Of a stretch of DNA of 64,000 nt, positions 52,057-63,502 are shown one piece after another. The number at the start of each line of letters is the position of its first letter. Within the stretch, counting starts at the first letter, position 1. The notes beneath the pieces are model-generated. The model searched no databases. It was not told where the DNA came from and saw only the letters and a program-made list of their open reading frames with translations. This DNA comes from Streptomyces sp. TSRI0107 (GTDB taxonomy: Bacteria > Actinomycetota > Actinomycetes > Streptomycetales > Streptomycetaceae): contig NZ_LIVZ01000005.1 of NCBI RefSeq assembly GCF_001905845.1, forward strand, positions 62,001 through 126,000, in the 5' to 3' direction. A program made the translations under genes and the position numbers.

Positions 52057-52793
52057 GGCGTCGGCGTCTCCAGGGCGTAGCCCACGCCGTGCACCGTGCG
52101 GATCCGCTCGGCGCCGATCTTCCGGCGCAGCGCCTTGATGTGGCTGTCGACCGTGCGGGTGCCGGAGGCGTCCGCCCAGTCCCACACCTCGGCGAGCAGC
52201 TGCTCACGGGAGAGCACCGCGCGCGGGGTGTTCGCCAGGCACACCAGCAGGTCGAACTCGGTGGGCGTCAGATGGACGTCCTCCGACTTCACCCGCACCC
52301 GGCGCTGCGCGTGGTCGATCTCCAGCTCGCCGAGCCGCAGGATGCCGCTGCGCGGCGTGGAGGCGGCCAGCGCGGCCCGCTCGACCCGGCGCAGCAGCAC
52401 GTGCACCCGGGCCGCCAGCTCCCGCATGGAGAACGGCTTGGTCATGTAGTCGTCGGCGCCCACGCCGAGCCCGACCAGCATGTCGGTCTCGTCGTCGCGC
52501 GCGGTGAGCATCAGGACCGGGACGGGCCGCTGGGCCTGCACCCGGCGGCACACCTCCAGACCGTCGAAGCCCGGCAGCATGATGTCGAGGATCAGCAGGT
52601 CGGGCTGCCAGGCCTCCGCCGTGTCGACCGCCGCCGGACCGTCGCCGGCCGTTTGCACCAGGAATCCCTCGGCGCGCAGGCGGGCCGCGATGGCGTCGAC
52701 GATCGTCGCGTCGTCCTCGACCACCAGGACCCGGCGCTGTGCACCCGGGGTGGTCGTCGCCGTGCCGTTGTGGGAGGTCTGTGTCTGCTCCAT
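52053..52793 (-). CDS. OmpR-family response regulator
   Basis: A 246-residue regulator with a receiver domain (VLVVEDDATI, phosphorylated Asp in LLILDIMLPGFDG, Thr in MLTARDD, Lys in DDYMTKPFS) and a winged-helix DNA-binding domain (LTPTEFDLLVCLANTPRAVLSREQLLAEVW, SHIKALRRKIG). Start ATG 52793 (MEQTQTSHN) is preferred over an upstream in-frame start. It is coupled to the kinase; targets unknown. Confidence 0.93.
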   Translation of the reverse strand: MEQTQTSHNGTATTTPGAQRRVLVVEDDATIVDAIAARLRAEGFLVQTAGDGPAAVDTAEAWQPDLLILDIMLPGFDGLEVCRRVQAQRPVPVLMLTARDDETDMLVGLGVGADDYMTKPFSMRELAARVHVLLRRVERAALAASTPRSGILRLGELEIDHAQRRVRVKSEDVHLTPTEFDLLVCLANTPRAVLSREQLLAEVWDWADASGTRTVDSHIKALRRKIGAERIRTVHGVGYALETPTP

Positions 52794-52916
52794 CGCCCGC
52801 CCCAAGAGTGTGCTTTCCGGAATCAGTGGGGTGATCCCTTGTCTGCGCATGACTGCGATTGACGCTTGAATGATCCGCGTCAGGGAAGCAGAGTACGGGG
52901 AGTCACCGCGCCTTTG

Positions 52917-53594
52917 CTATCCAGGTCGGACGCCGAGGTGCACGACGTCCGGAACGCCCCGGGCAACGGGGATCTCTTCGGTACGCACATGCTGGAATCC
53001 GGCATTCCACAAGGTTTCTTCGAAATCCGGGGACGGCTGCGCGGACCACACCGCCAGCACCCCGCCGGGGCTCAACACCCTTGCGCAGCTTGCCAGTCCG
53101 GCCGGCCCGTACAGCCCGTCGTTGCCCTCGGTGACGGTCCAGCCGGGCCCGTTGTCGATGTCCAGGCACAGGGCGTCGTACGTGGCGGATGTCTCATTGA
53201 CGAAGCGGACCAGGTCGGCCTCGACGACCTCGGCGCGGGGATCGGCCAGCGCCTCGCGGGACAGCTCGGCGAGGGGGCCGCGGCGGTGCCAGTCGATGAC
53301 GGCGGGCTCGCGCTCCACCACCGTGATGCGTCCCCAGCGGGCGTTCGCGGCGGCGTGTGCGAGCGAGAAGCCGACTCCCAGGCCGCCGATCAGCACGCGC
53401 GGCGCCGGACGCCCGTCGAGCGCGGCGAGCGCCGCGTCCACGAGCCGCCGCTCCGAACGGCCGTCGGAGGTGTCCATCAGGAAGCAGCCGTTGGCGATGA
53501 TCTGCAGCAAATCGCCGTGCCGGCGCAGCACGACCTCGCCGTAGGGGCCCTCGCGACGGTCCAGGACTTCGGGAATGTCGTAAGCGGTGGGCAT
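52917..53594 (-). CDS. Spermidine synthase-like protein
   Basis: A 225-residue protein of the polyamine synthase/methyltransferase fold with VLIGGLGVGFSLAHAAANA, ITVVEREPAVIDW and the acidic YDALCLDIDNGPGWTV. The aminopropyl-acceptor pocket signature is not fully clear, so a different SAM-type reaction is possible. ATG 53594 (MPTAYDIPE) lies six bases after CAGGAT, hinting at a leaderless transcript with an imperfect -10. Confidence 0.78.
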   Translation of the reverse strand: MPTAYDIPEVLDRREGPYGEVVLRRHGDLLQIIANGCFLMDTSDGRSERRLVDAALAALDGRPAPRVLIGGLGVGFSLAHAAANARWGRITVVEREPAVIDWHRRGPLAELSREALADPRAEVVEADLVRFVNETSATYDALCLDIDNGPGWTVTEGNDGLYGPAGLASCARVLSPGGVLAVWSAQPSPDFEETLWNAGFQHVRTEEIPVARGVPDVVHLGVRPG

Positions 53595-53670
53595 CCGACC
53601 ATCCTGGCACCTGTCCACCGGGCCGCGCCCCGAATTACCGAGGTCTCGCCCCGGCGAGGTGAGCGCTGGA

Positions 53671-54162
53671 CTACTTCTCCATCTGCCGGTTGAGCTGGTG
53701 CAGCAGCCGGGCCAGTTCCGCCACCTCGCGGCGGTCCCAGTGGGCCAGCTGGCTGACGTACCGGCCGCGCCGGGCCTCGCGGACCCGCTGCACCCGGCCG
53801 CGGCCCTCCTCCGTGAGCTGGACGAGCCAGGCGCGGCCGTCGGCGGGGTCCGGCTCGCGGGCCACCAGGCCCAGGTCCTCCAGCGCGCGCAGCTGGCGCG
53901 ACATGGTGGCCTTGCCGACGCCGATGTAGGCGGCCAGTTCGGTGGCCCGCTGCCGGCCGCACTCGTCCAGCCGGACCAGCAGGCCGTACGCCGCCGACTC
54001 CAGATCGGGGTGCACCTGGCGGGCCATCTCGCCCTGGTTGGCGCGGGCCCGGCGCAGCAGCACCGTCAACTCGCGTTCCAGCGCGAGATACTCCTGGTCC
54101 ACACCACTCGGCGACGCCTCGGATTCGCCTCTGTGTCCGCCGCCGTTTGCGTCCTCGTGCAC
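53671..54162 (-). CDS. MarR-family regulator
   Basis: A 163-residue winged-helix regulator: LTVLLRRARANQGEMARQVHPDLESAAYGLLVRLDECGRQRATELAAYIGVGKATMSRQLRALEDLGLVAREPDPADGR-like core. GTG 54162 (VHEDANGG) follows AGGGG. It diverges from a secreted lysozyme with two dyads between, so it may control that gene or itself. Confidence 0.87.
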   Translation of the reverse strand: MHEDANGGGHRGESEASPSGVDQEYLALERELTVLLRRARANQGEMARQVHPDLESAAYGLLVRLDECGRQRATELAAYIGVGKATMSRQLRALEDLGLVAREPDPADGRAWLVQLTEEGRGRVQRVREARRGRYVSQLAHWDRREVAELARLLHQLNRQMEK

Positions 54163-54290
54163 GTCAGCACCCCTGATCCGGTTTCCCGCTCGTGAAAGTT
54201 CCTGCCAAAGACCGTCATCGCCGCAGCTCCGCCAGTATTTCGCAGGCTTAGACCAACGGCGGCAACCGGCCCCTCTTCCCTCCCGCACTT

Positions 54291-54342
54291 CTACGTGCGT
54301 AGCTTCTTTACCAGGCAACTACTGGCATGCTCACGCCAGTAG
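54291..54342. promoter_or_regulatory. Two dyads in the MarR/lysozyme intergenic region
   Basis: CTACG-TG-CGTAG (54291-54302) and CTACTGGC-n8-GCCAGTAG (54319-54342) are perfect inverted repeats, both starting CTAC. MarR dimers bind sites of this kind. Confidence 0.5.
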
Positions 54343-54415
54343 GAATCCGCCGGCACCCGCTCACCGTGTTCCCCCCACCGAGCACCATCGAGTCTTCAGT
54401 CTTCGGAGGCACGTC

Positions 54416-55237
54416 ATGCCCGTGCACAGATCCCGAACGACCCGACGCCGACGCCGCCTGACCGTCGCAGGGACCCTGCTCGCCGCCTTCTCCCTCCTCC
54501 TCACCCTCCCCGCGTCCGCCGCCGACGTGCCCACCCGGGGCACCGCCTACATGGGCATGGGAGTACCGGCCCACGACGGCGTGCACGGCACTCCCACGCC
54601 CGGTGACGCCACCCAGACCGAGGGCGTGGACGTCAGCAGCCACCAGGGCAACGTCGCCTGGACGACGCTCTGGAACAGCGGCGTGAAGTGGGCCTACGTG
54701 AAGGCCACGGAAGGCACGTACTACAAGAACCCGTACTTCGCGCAGCAGTACAACGGCTCGTACAACGTGGGCATGATCCGCGGCTCGTACCACTTCGCCA
54801 CCCCGGACACCACCAGCGGCGCCGCCCAGGCCAACTACTTCGTCGACAACGGCGGCGGCTGGTCCCGCGACGGCAGGACCCTCCCCGGCGCCCTCGACAT
54901 CGAGTGGAACCCCTACGGCGCCGCCTGCTACGGCAAGTCCCAGACCGCGATGGTCTCCTGGATCCGCGACTTCCTGAACACCTACAAGGCCCGCACGGGC
55001 CGCGACGCCGTCATCTACACCGCCACCAGCTGGTGGAAGCAGTGCACCGGCAACTACGCCGGCTTCGCCCAGTACAACCCGCTGTGGATCGCGCGGTACG
55101 CGTCGACGGTGGGGGAGCTGCCGGCAGGATGGGCGTACCACACGATGTGGCAGTACACCTCCACCGGCCCGACCGTGGGTGACCACAACTGGTTCAACGG
55201 GGGGCTGGACCGGGTGCAGGCCCTGGCCAACGGCTGA
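54416..55237 (+). CDS. Secreted GH25 lysozyme
   Basis: A 273-residue N-acetylmuramidase. The signal peptide has a strongly basic n-region (RTTRRRRRLTVAG, possibly Tat) and ends ASA-AD. Catalytic GH25 motifs: EGVDVSSHQGNVAW (first Asp), YVKATEGTYYKNPYF (Glu-type residue region) and GALDIEWNPYG (DxE). It resembles Streptomyces cellosyl-type muramidases that cleave peptidoglycan outside the cell. CGGAGG precedes ATG 54416. Confidence 0.92.
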   Translation: MPVHRSRTTRRRRRLTVAGTLLAAFSLLLTLPASAADVPTRGTAYMGMGVPAHDGVHGTPTPGDATQTEGVDVSSHQGNVAWTTLWNSGVKWAYVKATEGTYYKNPYFAQQYNGSYNVGMIRGSYHFATPDTTSGAAQANYFVDNGGGWSRDGRTLPGALDIEWNPYGAACYGKSQTAMVSWIRDFLNTYKARTGRDAVIYTATSWWKQCTGNYAGFAQYNPLWIARYASTVGELPAGWAYHTMWQYTSTGPTVGDHNWFNGGLDRVQALANG

Positions 55238-55250
55238 TCCCGTCGTACGG

Positions 55251-55288
55251 CGAAGGCCCGGGCCTCCCTCACGGGACCCGGGCCTTCG
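55251..55288. terminator. Terminator between lysozyme and lon
   Basis: CGAAGGCCCGGG pairs fully with CCCGGGCCTTCG (12 bp) around a 14-nt loop, between convergent genes. Confidence 0.8.
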
Positions 55289-55306
55289 TTCATCCGGAGG
55301 CGTCCG

Positions 55307-57730
55307 TCACGCCGCCGCCGGGACCCTGGGCTCCGCGGTGTTCGTCGCGGGGGTGAGGGCCAGCTCCAGGACCTGGCGGACGTCGGTGACGGTGTGGACG
55401 TCGAGCTTGTCCAGGACCTCGGCGGGCACGTCGTCGAGGTCGGGCTCGTTGCGCTTCGGGATGATCACCGTGGTGACGCCCGCGCGGTGCGCGGCGAGCA
55501 GCTTCTGCTTCACGCCGCCGATGGGCAGGACGCGGCCGGTCAGGGAGACCTCGCCGGTCATGGCCACGTCCGTGCGGACCAGGCGGCCCGACAGGAGGGA
55601 CGCCAGGGCGGTCGTCATCGTGATGCCGGCGCTGGGGCCGTCCTTCGGGACCGCGCCCGCGGGGAAGTGGATGTGCACGCCGCGGTCCTTCAGGTCGGCG
55701 ACCGGGAGTTCCAGCTCGGCGCCGTGGGAGCGCAGGAAGGACAGGGCGATCTGCGCGCTCTCCTTCATCACGTCGCCCAGCTGGCCGGTGAGGGTCAGGC
55801 CCGCCGCGCCCGTCTCCGGGTCGGCCAGCGACGCCTCCACGTAGAGCACGTCGCCGCCGGCGCCCGTCACCGCCAGGCCGGTGGCCACGCCCGGCACGGA
55901 GGTGCGCCGCTCCGCCGGGTCCTGCGCGGACTCGGGCACGTGGTGCGGGCGGCCGATCAGATCGCGCAGGTCCGCGTCCGTGATGGTGAACGGCAGCTCC
56001 CGCTCGCCCAGTTCGTGCTGGGCGGCGACCTTGCGCAGCAGTCGCGCGACCGACCGCTCCAGGGTGCGCACGCCCGCCTCGCGCGTGTACTCGCCGGCGA
56101 GCTTGCGCAGCGCGCTCTCGTCGATGGTCACCTCGTCCGCGCCGAGCCCGGTGCGCTCCAGCTGGCGCGGGACCAGGTGGTCGCGGGCGATGACGACCTT
56201 CTCGTCCTCGGTGTAGCCGTCGAGCCGGACCAGCTCCATGCGGTCGAGCAGCGCCTCCGGGATGGCCTCCAGGACGTTGGCCGTGGCCAGGAAGACGACG
56301 TCCGACAGGTCGAGTTCGACCTCCAGGTAGTGGTCGCGGAAGGTGTGGTTCTGCGCGGGGTCGAGGACTTCGAGGAGCGCCGCGGCCGGGTCGCCGCGGA
56401 AGTCGGAGCCCACCTTGTCGATCTCGTCCAGGAGCACCACCGGGTTCATCGACCCTGCTTCCTTGACGGCCCGCACGATCCGGCCGGGCAGGGCGCCGAC
56501 GTACGTACGGCGGTGGCCGCGGATCTCCGCCTCGTCGCGGACGCCGCCGAGGGCGACCCGGACGAACTTGCGGCCCATGGCGTGGGCGACGGACTCGCCG
56601 AGGCTGGTCTTGCCCACGCCGGGCGGGCCGACCAGGGCCAGCACGGCACCGCCGCGCCGCCCGCCGACGACGCCGAGGCCGCGGTCGCTGCGGCGCTTGC
56701 GCACCGCGAGGTACTCGGTGATGCGCTCCTTGACGTCCTCCAGGCCGGCGTGTTCGGCGTCGAGGACGGCCTTGGCGCCCTGGATGTCGTAGGCGTCCTC
56801 GGTCCGTTCGTTCCACGGCAGTTCGAGGACGGTGTCCAGCCAGGTGCGGATCCAGGAGCCCTCGGGCGACTGGTCGCTCGCCCGTTCCAGCTTGTCGACC
56901 TCCTTGAGGGCGGCCTCGCGCACCTTCTCCGGCAGGTCGGCGGCCTCGACGCGGGCGCGGTAGTCGTCGGACTCCTCACCCTCCTTCTCGCCGTTCAGCT
57001 CGCGCAGCTCCTTGCGGACGGCCTCCAGCTGACGGCGCAGCAGGAACTCGCGCTGCTGCTTGTCGACGCCTTCCTGGACGTCCTTGGCGATGGTCTCGGC
57101 GACGTCCTGCTCGGCGAGGTGGTCGCGCAGCTGCTGGGTGGCGAGCTTCAGACGGGTGACCGGGTCGGCGGTCTCCAGCAGCTCGACCTTCTGCTCGGTG
57201 GTGAGGAACGGGGAGTAGCCGGAGTTGTCGGCGAGCGCGGAGACGTCGTCGATGGCCTGCACCCGGTCGACCACCTGCCAGGCGCCGCGCTTCTTCAGCC
57301 AGGCGGTGGCGAGGGCCTTGTACTCCTTGACCAGGTCGGTGACGTGCCCCGGCAGCGGCTCGGGCACGCTCTCGTCGATCCGCGTCCCCTCGACCCACAG
57401 CGCGGCGCCCGGCCCGGTCGTCCCGGCGCCGATCCGCACCCGCCCGCGCCCGCGGATCAGGGCGCCCGGGTCGCCGTCGGCCAGCCGGCCGACCTGCTCG
57501 ACGGTGCCGAGGACGCCGGTGCTCGCGTAGGTCCCGTCGACGCGGGGCACGAGGAGCACCTTGGGCTTGCCCGGTTCCGCCCGTGCGGCGGCCTGGGCGG
57601 CCTCCACCGCGGCCCGTACATCGGTGTCATTGAGGTCCAGCGGTACCACCATCCCGGGCAGCACGACCTCGTCGTCGAGCGGCAGCACAGGCAGGGTGAG
57701 CGGTGTGAACGCCGTGGACTCAGCAGCCAT
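55307..57730 (-). CDS. lon: Lon ATP-dependent protease
   Basis: An 807-residue LonA: N-terminal substrate domain, a coiled-coil linker (VDKQQREFLLRRQLEAVRKELRELNGE), AAA+ module with Walker A GPPGVGKTSL and Walker B VVLLDEIDKVG, and the serine-lysine protease domain with KDGPSAGITM (catalytic Ser) and GGVKQKLLAAHRAG (Lys). It degrades misfolded and regulatory proteins in the cytoplasm. ATG 57730 follows GGGGAGATC. Two HAIR boxes directly upstream show control by the heat-shock repressor HspR. Confidence 0.95.
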   Translation of the reverse strand: MAAESTAFTPLTLPVLPLDDEVVLPGMVVPLDLNDTDVRAAVEAAQAAARAEPGKPKVLLVPRVDGTYASTGVLGTVEQVGRLADGDPGALIRGRGRVRIGAGTTGPGAALWVEGTRIDESVPEPLPGHVTDLVKEYKALATAWLKKRGAWQVVDRVQAIDDVSALADNSGYSPFLTTEQKVELLETADPVTRLKLATQQLRDHLAEQDVAETIAKDVQEGVDKQQREFLLRRQLEAVRKELRELNGEKEGEESDDYRARVEAADLPEKVREAALKEVDKLERASDQSPEGSWIRTWLDTVLELPWNERTEDAYDIQGAKAVLDAEHAGLEDVKERITEYLAVRKRRSDRGLGVVGGRRGGAVLALVGPPGVGKTSLGESVAHAMGRKFVRVALGGVRDEAEIRGHRRTYVGALPGRIVRAVKEAGSMNPVVLLDEIDKVGSDFRGDPAAALLEVLDPAQNHTFRDHYLEVELDLSDVVFLATANVLEAIPEALLDRMELVRLDGYTEDEKVVIARDHLVPRQLERTGLGADEVTIDESALRKLAGEYTREAGVRTLERSVARLLRKVAAQHELGERELPFTITDADLRDLIGRPHHVPESAQDPAERRTSVPGVATGLAVTGAGGDVLYVEASLADPETGAAGLTLTGQLGDVMKESAQIALSFLRSHGAELELPVADLKDRGVHIHFPAGAVPKDGPSAGITMTTALASLLSGRLVRTDVAMTGEVSLTGRVLPIGGVKQKLLAAHRAGVTTVIIPKRNEPDLDDVPAEVLDKLDVHTVTDVRQVLELALTPATNTAEPRVPAAA

Positions 57731-57752
57731 GATCTCCCCTTCGGCAGTCAAG

Positions 57753-57771
57753 TTGAGTTATGAGGACTCAA
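57753..57771. promoter_or_regulatory. HspR box (HAIR) 1 of lon
   Basis: TTGAGT-n7-ACTCAA, the core of the HAIR consensus CTTGAGT-N7-ACTCAAG, with all core bases kept. It lies 23 nt upstream of the lon start codon. Confidence 0.9.
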
Positions 57772-57775
57772 TGAG

Positions 57776-57794
57776 TTGAGCTATGCCGACTCAA
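57776..57794. promoter_or_regulatory. HspR box (HAIR) 2 of lon
   Basis: TTGAGC-n7-ACTCAA has one changed core base. Its centre is 23 nt from that of box 1, about two helical turns. Confidence 0.85.
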
Positions 57795-57875
57795 TGCTTG
57801 GGAGGGCTTGATTGTTCCCCGGCCGCTGTTCGCTCTGAGCGATCAACGGAAAGAGGCGTTGTCAGTGGGCGTCCC

Positions 57876-57881
57876 TATGAT
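57876..57881 (+). promoter_or_regulatory. -10 box of a leaderless gene
   Basis: TATGAT lies six bases before ATG 57888, with no ribosome site between. Confidence 0.65.
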
Positions 57882-57887
57882 CCGGAC

Positions 57888-59264
57888 ATGAAGCTGGACG
57901 ACCTCGAATGGCAGTTCTCCAACTACGGCGGCCTCCCCCCGAGGACGGTGAGACTGCTGCTCGAAGGCGGGCATCTCGATCTGGTGATCGAGGCCGCGCG
58001 GGACCGTGGCGAGTGGTTCTGCGCCGACGCCGCGGTGCGGGAACTGTGCCGGGCGGGGGAGTTCGAGCGGGCCTGGGCCGTCCTGGAGCCGTTCGTCGCG
58101 GTGGGCTGGCGGGAGGCGGTGTGGCTGCGCGCCGAGGTCCTGCTCCAGTGGGGGCGGGCGGACGAGGCGCTGGAGCTGGTGCGCCCGGACGAGGAGGGGC
58201 GGCGGTCGGGGCGGGTCTGCCGGGACTTCGCCGAACTGCTGGTCAGGGCCGGGCGGGTGGACGAGGCGATCGACGTGCTCGCGCCGCACGTCGAGGAGTC
58301 GTGGCTGCTGTCGTCACTGGTCGAGATGACCGAGGGACAAGGGCGCGACGAGCGCATCCTGGAACTGATCGCCCCGCTGGCGGAGCGGGTGAGGCGGGCG
58401 CGGGCCGAAGGGCGGTGCCACGATCCCGCCTGGGAGGCGCAAGCGCTCCAGGCCCGGGTGCTGGAACGCGCCGGCCGCGCCGACGAGGCGATCCGGATCC
58501 TCGGGGCGGATGTCGCCGCGCGGCGCTACCTCGTCCAGAACACCCTCACCGCGTACGCCGAACTGCTCGCCCGGCAGGGCCGGATCGAGGAACTGCGCGC
58601 CCTCGGCACCGGCGAGCACGCGACCACCGCCCTCGGTCACTACGCGAAGGCGCTGGAAGACCTCGGGCGGGCGGACGAGGCCGAGGCCGTCCTGCGCGAG
58701 TTCATCGACGCCACCGACCACCCCGGCCATCGCGGTGCCCTCGTGGACCTGCTCGGCCGGCAGGGCCGGATCGACGACGCCGTCGAGGTGGGACGGCCCA
58801 CCTTCGAGTACTTCGACTGCGGCAACCACCTCGAATGGATCGTGGACCTGCTGATCGAGGACGGACGGCCCGAACGGGCGCTGGAACTCCTCGACGGGCT
58901 CGGTGAGAAGTACGTCGAGGAGCACTCCTGGTGGGTCCGGCCCACCCGGCTGCGCCTGCTCGGGGAGGCGGGACGGCTCCGGGAGGCCCTGGCGGAAGCC
59001 GCCGCGCTGCCGGCGGACGAGTACGCCGGCCTGGCGACGGCCGTCGCCTGGCTGCTGGAGCGGGACGGCCGGGTGGACGAGGCCGCCGACCTGCTCCGCA
59101 CCGCGGAGCCCGGGTCGCCCTGGCAGCTGGCGGAACTCCTGATCGGGCAGGGCCGGCCCGCCGAGGCCATCGCCGCGATGCCCGCCGTCTCCGCCCAGCG
59201 CGAGGAGGCGATACGGCGACGGGAGGCCGCCCGCCCCCGCGAGGGCTACGAGCCTCCGTTCTGA
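57888..59264 (+). CDS. TPR-like repeat protein
   Basis: A 458-residue protein almost wholly of tetratricopeptide-like repeats (units such as GRADEALELVRPDEEGRRSG, GRVDEAIDVLAPHV, GRADEAIRILGADVAARR, GRIDDAVEVGRPTFEYF, GRPERALELLDGL). No catalytic domain. Such solenoids bind proteins; no partner is evident here. The start is set by the leaderless -10. It diverges from lon and shares the region containing the HspR boxes, the second of which ends 82 nt before the -10. Confidence 0.85.
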   Translation: MKLDDLEWQFSNYGGLPPRTVRLLLEGGHLDLVIEAARDRGEWFCADAAVRELCRAGEFERAWAVLEPFVAVGWREAVWLRAEVLLQWGRADEALELVRPDEEGRRSGRVCRDFAELLVRAGRVDEAIDVLAPHVEESWLLSSLVEMTEGQGRDERILELIAPLAERVRRARAEGRCHDPAWEAQALQARVLERAGRADEAIRILGADVAARRYLVQNTLTAYAELLARQGRIEELRALGTGEHATTALGHYAKALEDLGRADEAEAVLREFIDATDHPGHRGALVDLLGRQGRIDDAVEVGRPTFEYFDCGNHLEWIVDLLIEDGRPERALELLDGLGEKYVEEHSWWVRPTRLRLLGEAGRLREALAEAAALPADEYAGLATAVAWLLERDGRVDEAADLLRTAEPGSPWQLAELLIGQGRPAEAIAAMPAVSAQREEAIRRREAARPREGYEPPF

Positions 59265-59291
59265 GCCCGGGAGCGCTGCTTTGGCGTCGCC

Positions 59292-60080
59292 TCAGAACTC
59301 CACCAACACCACCGTCGCGTCGTCGTGCGTCTTGCCGCGGCCCAGGTGGGTCCGCCGCTCCCGGTCCGCCTCCTCCAGGGCGCGTACGCGGTCGATCAGC
59401 CACCGGGGACCGTTCTTGCGGACGGCGGTGTGCAGGTCGGCCCAGTCGCCTTCCCGGAACTTCTCCGTCCAGCGGGTGGCGCCGTCGGTGAGGGCGGTGA
59501 GGGAGGCGACCCGATCGCGGGGCACGGACCCGGTGACCGCGCGGGCGGCGACCGCGGGGTCCGCCGCGGCGGTGAAGAAACCGCCCTCCCTGTTCCGCAG
59601 GGTGGCGTCGACGACGGCGTCGGAGGTGAGGGCCTCGCGGGGGAGGCGGGCGAGGCGGTCGTCGAGAACGGGGGTGATCGCGCCGCCGGGGGACTCCAGG
59701 AGCAGGGCGGAGTCGGACAGGACCAGGTAGTCGACGGTCTCCTCGGTCCAGCGGACGAGAACCACGGTTGCCTGTGGGGTACGCGGGTGAGAAAGGTCAC
59801 AGGTTTCGGCGTGGGTCTCGGAGGTACGCGCGATCGCGAGGGACAGCGCGTCCGGCAGCGGAACATCCGGTAGTGAAACGGTCAGTTCGGTCAGCGCCCC
59901 GCCCAGTCGCGTTGTGTACCAAGGGACGGAATGCAGGCATCCGGTTCCGCCTCTCGGCGGCGTCACCCCATCCAGGACGACCAGACAACCGCCCTGTCCG
60001 GAAGCGGGAACTCCGACACTGGCGAAGTCCTCGTTGGGGCGGGCGTGATCGCCGGGCACCGACACAAGTTCCGTACGCAT
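59292..60080 (-). CDS. PP2C-type serine/threonine phosphatase (PPM family)
   Basis: A 262-residue protein with the PPM metal motifs: ARPNEDFASV, CLVVLDGVTPP and the closing DDATVVLVEF. The usual first Asp (RxxNED) is present; the DGxGG motif is altered to DGVTP, so activity may differ. ATG 60080 (MRTELVSVPGD) is chosen by remembered relatives; CAGACT lies six bases upstream and may be a leaderless -10. Its partner is unknown. Confidence 0.78.
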   Translation of the reverse strand: MRTELVSVPGDHARPNEDFASVGVPASGQGGCLVVLDGVTPPRGGTGCLHSVPWYTTRLGGALTELTVSLPDVPLPDALSLAIARTSETHAETCDLSHPRTPQATVVLVRWTEETVDYLVLSDSALLLESPGGAITPVLDDRLARLPREALTSDAVVDATLRNREGGFFTAAADPAVAARAVTGSVPRDRVASLTALTDGATRWTEKFREGDWADLHTAVRKNGPRWLIDRVRALEEADRERRTHLGRGKTHDDATVVLVEF

Positions 60081-60436
60081 CCAGTCAGTCTGCACGACCC
60101 CTTCACAAGCTGCGCGAAAGACCGGCATCGGTTGCCCGATCACCGAACCGTCGCAGGTCAGGAGCCGGGTTTGGGGTGGATTGGCGCGGTCCGGGAAGAC
60201 GTGGCGGCGAATACTGTCAAAGCCTGCCGCAGACGTCCAACCGGCCCGCCGTGCAAGGCCGTCGCACGGACCGGAGTAACTTGCCCGCCAACTCCGGTCC
60301 GAGGTTCACTCCTTCGGGTGGCGGGTCAGGCGATGCACGACCCCTGCCCACCGGCACTGGGAGGGTCGGGAACTGTACCGGGAGTACGCACCAGTTGACG
60401 GTGCGTCACCCGGGTCCACGGGTACACGAGTCAGGA
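60081..60436. other. 356-nt promoter region of the phosphatase and cvnA
   Basis: No gene. A minus-strand TTGACA (60220-60215) lacks a matching -10. I see no clear promoter or operator otherwise. Confidence 0.4.

Positions 60437-63498
<3,062 letters not shown>

Positions 63499-63502
<4 letters not shown>

Noticed and set aside
54244..54259. Possible dre half-site upstream of the MarR gene
   Set aside because: The minus strand reads GTTGGTCTAAGCCTGC, only about 10 of 16 dre positions, without the second half.
55394..57763. Long plus-strand open frame opposite lon
   Set aside because: Shadow of the lon frame without start signals.
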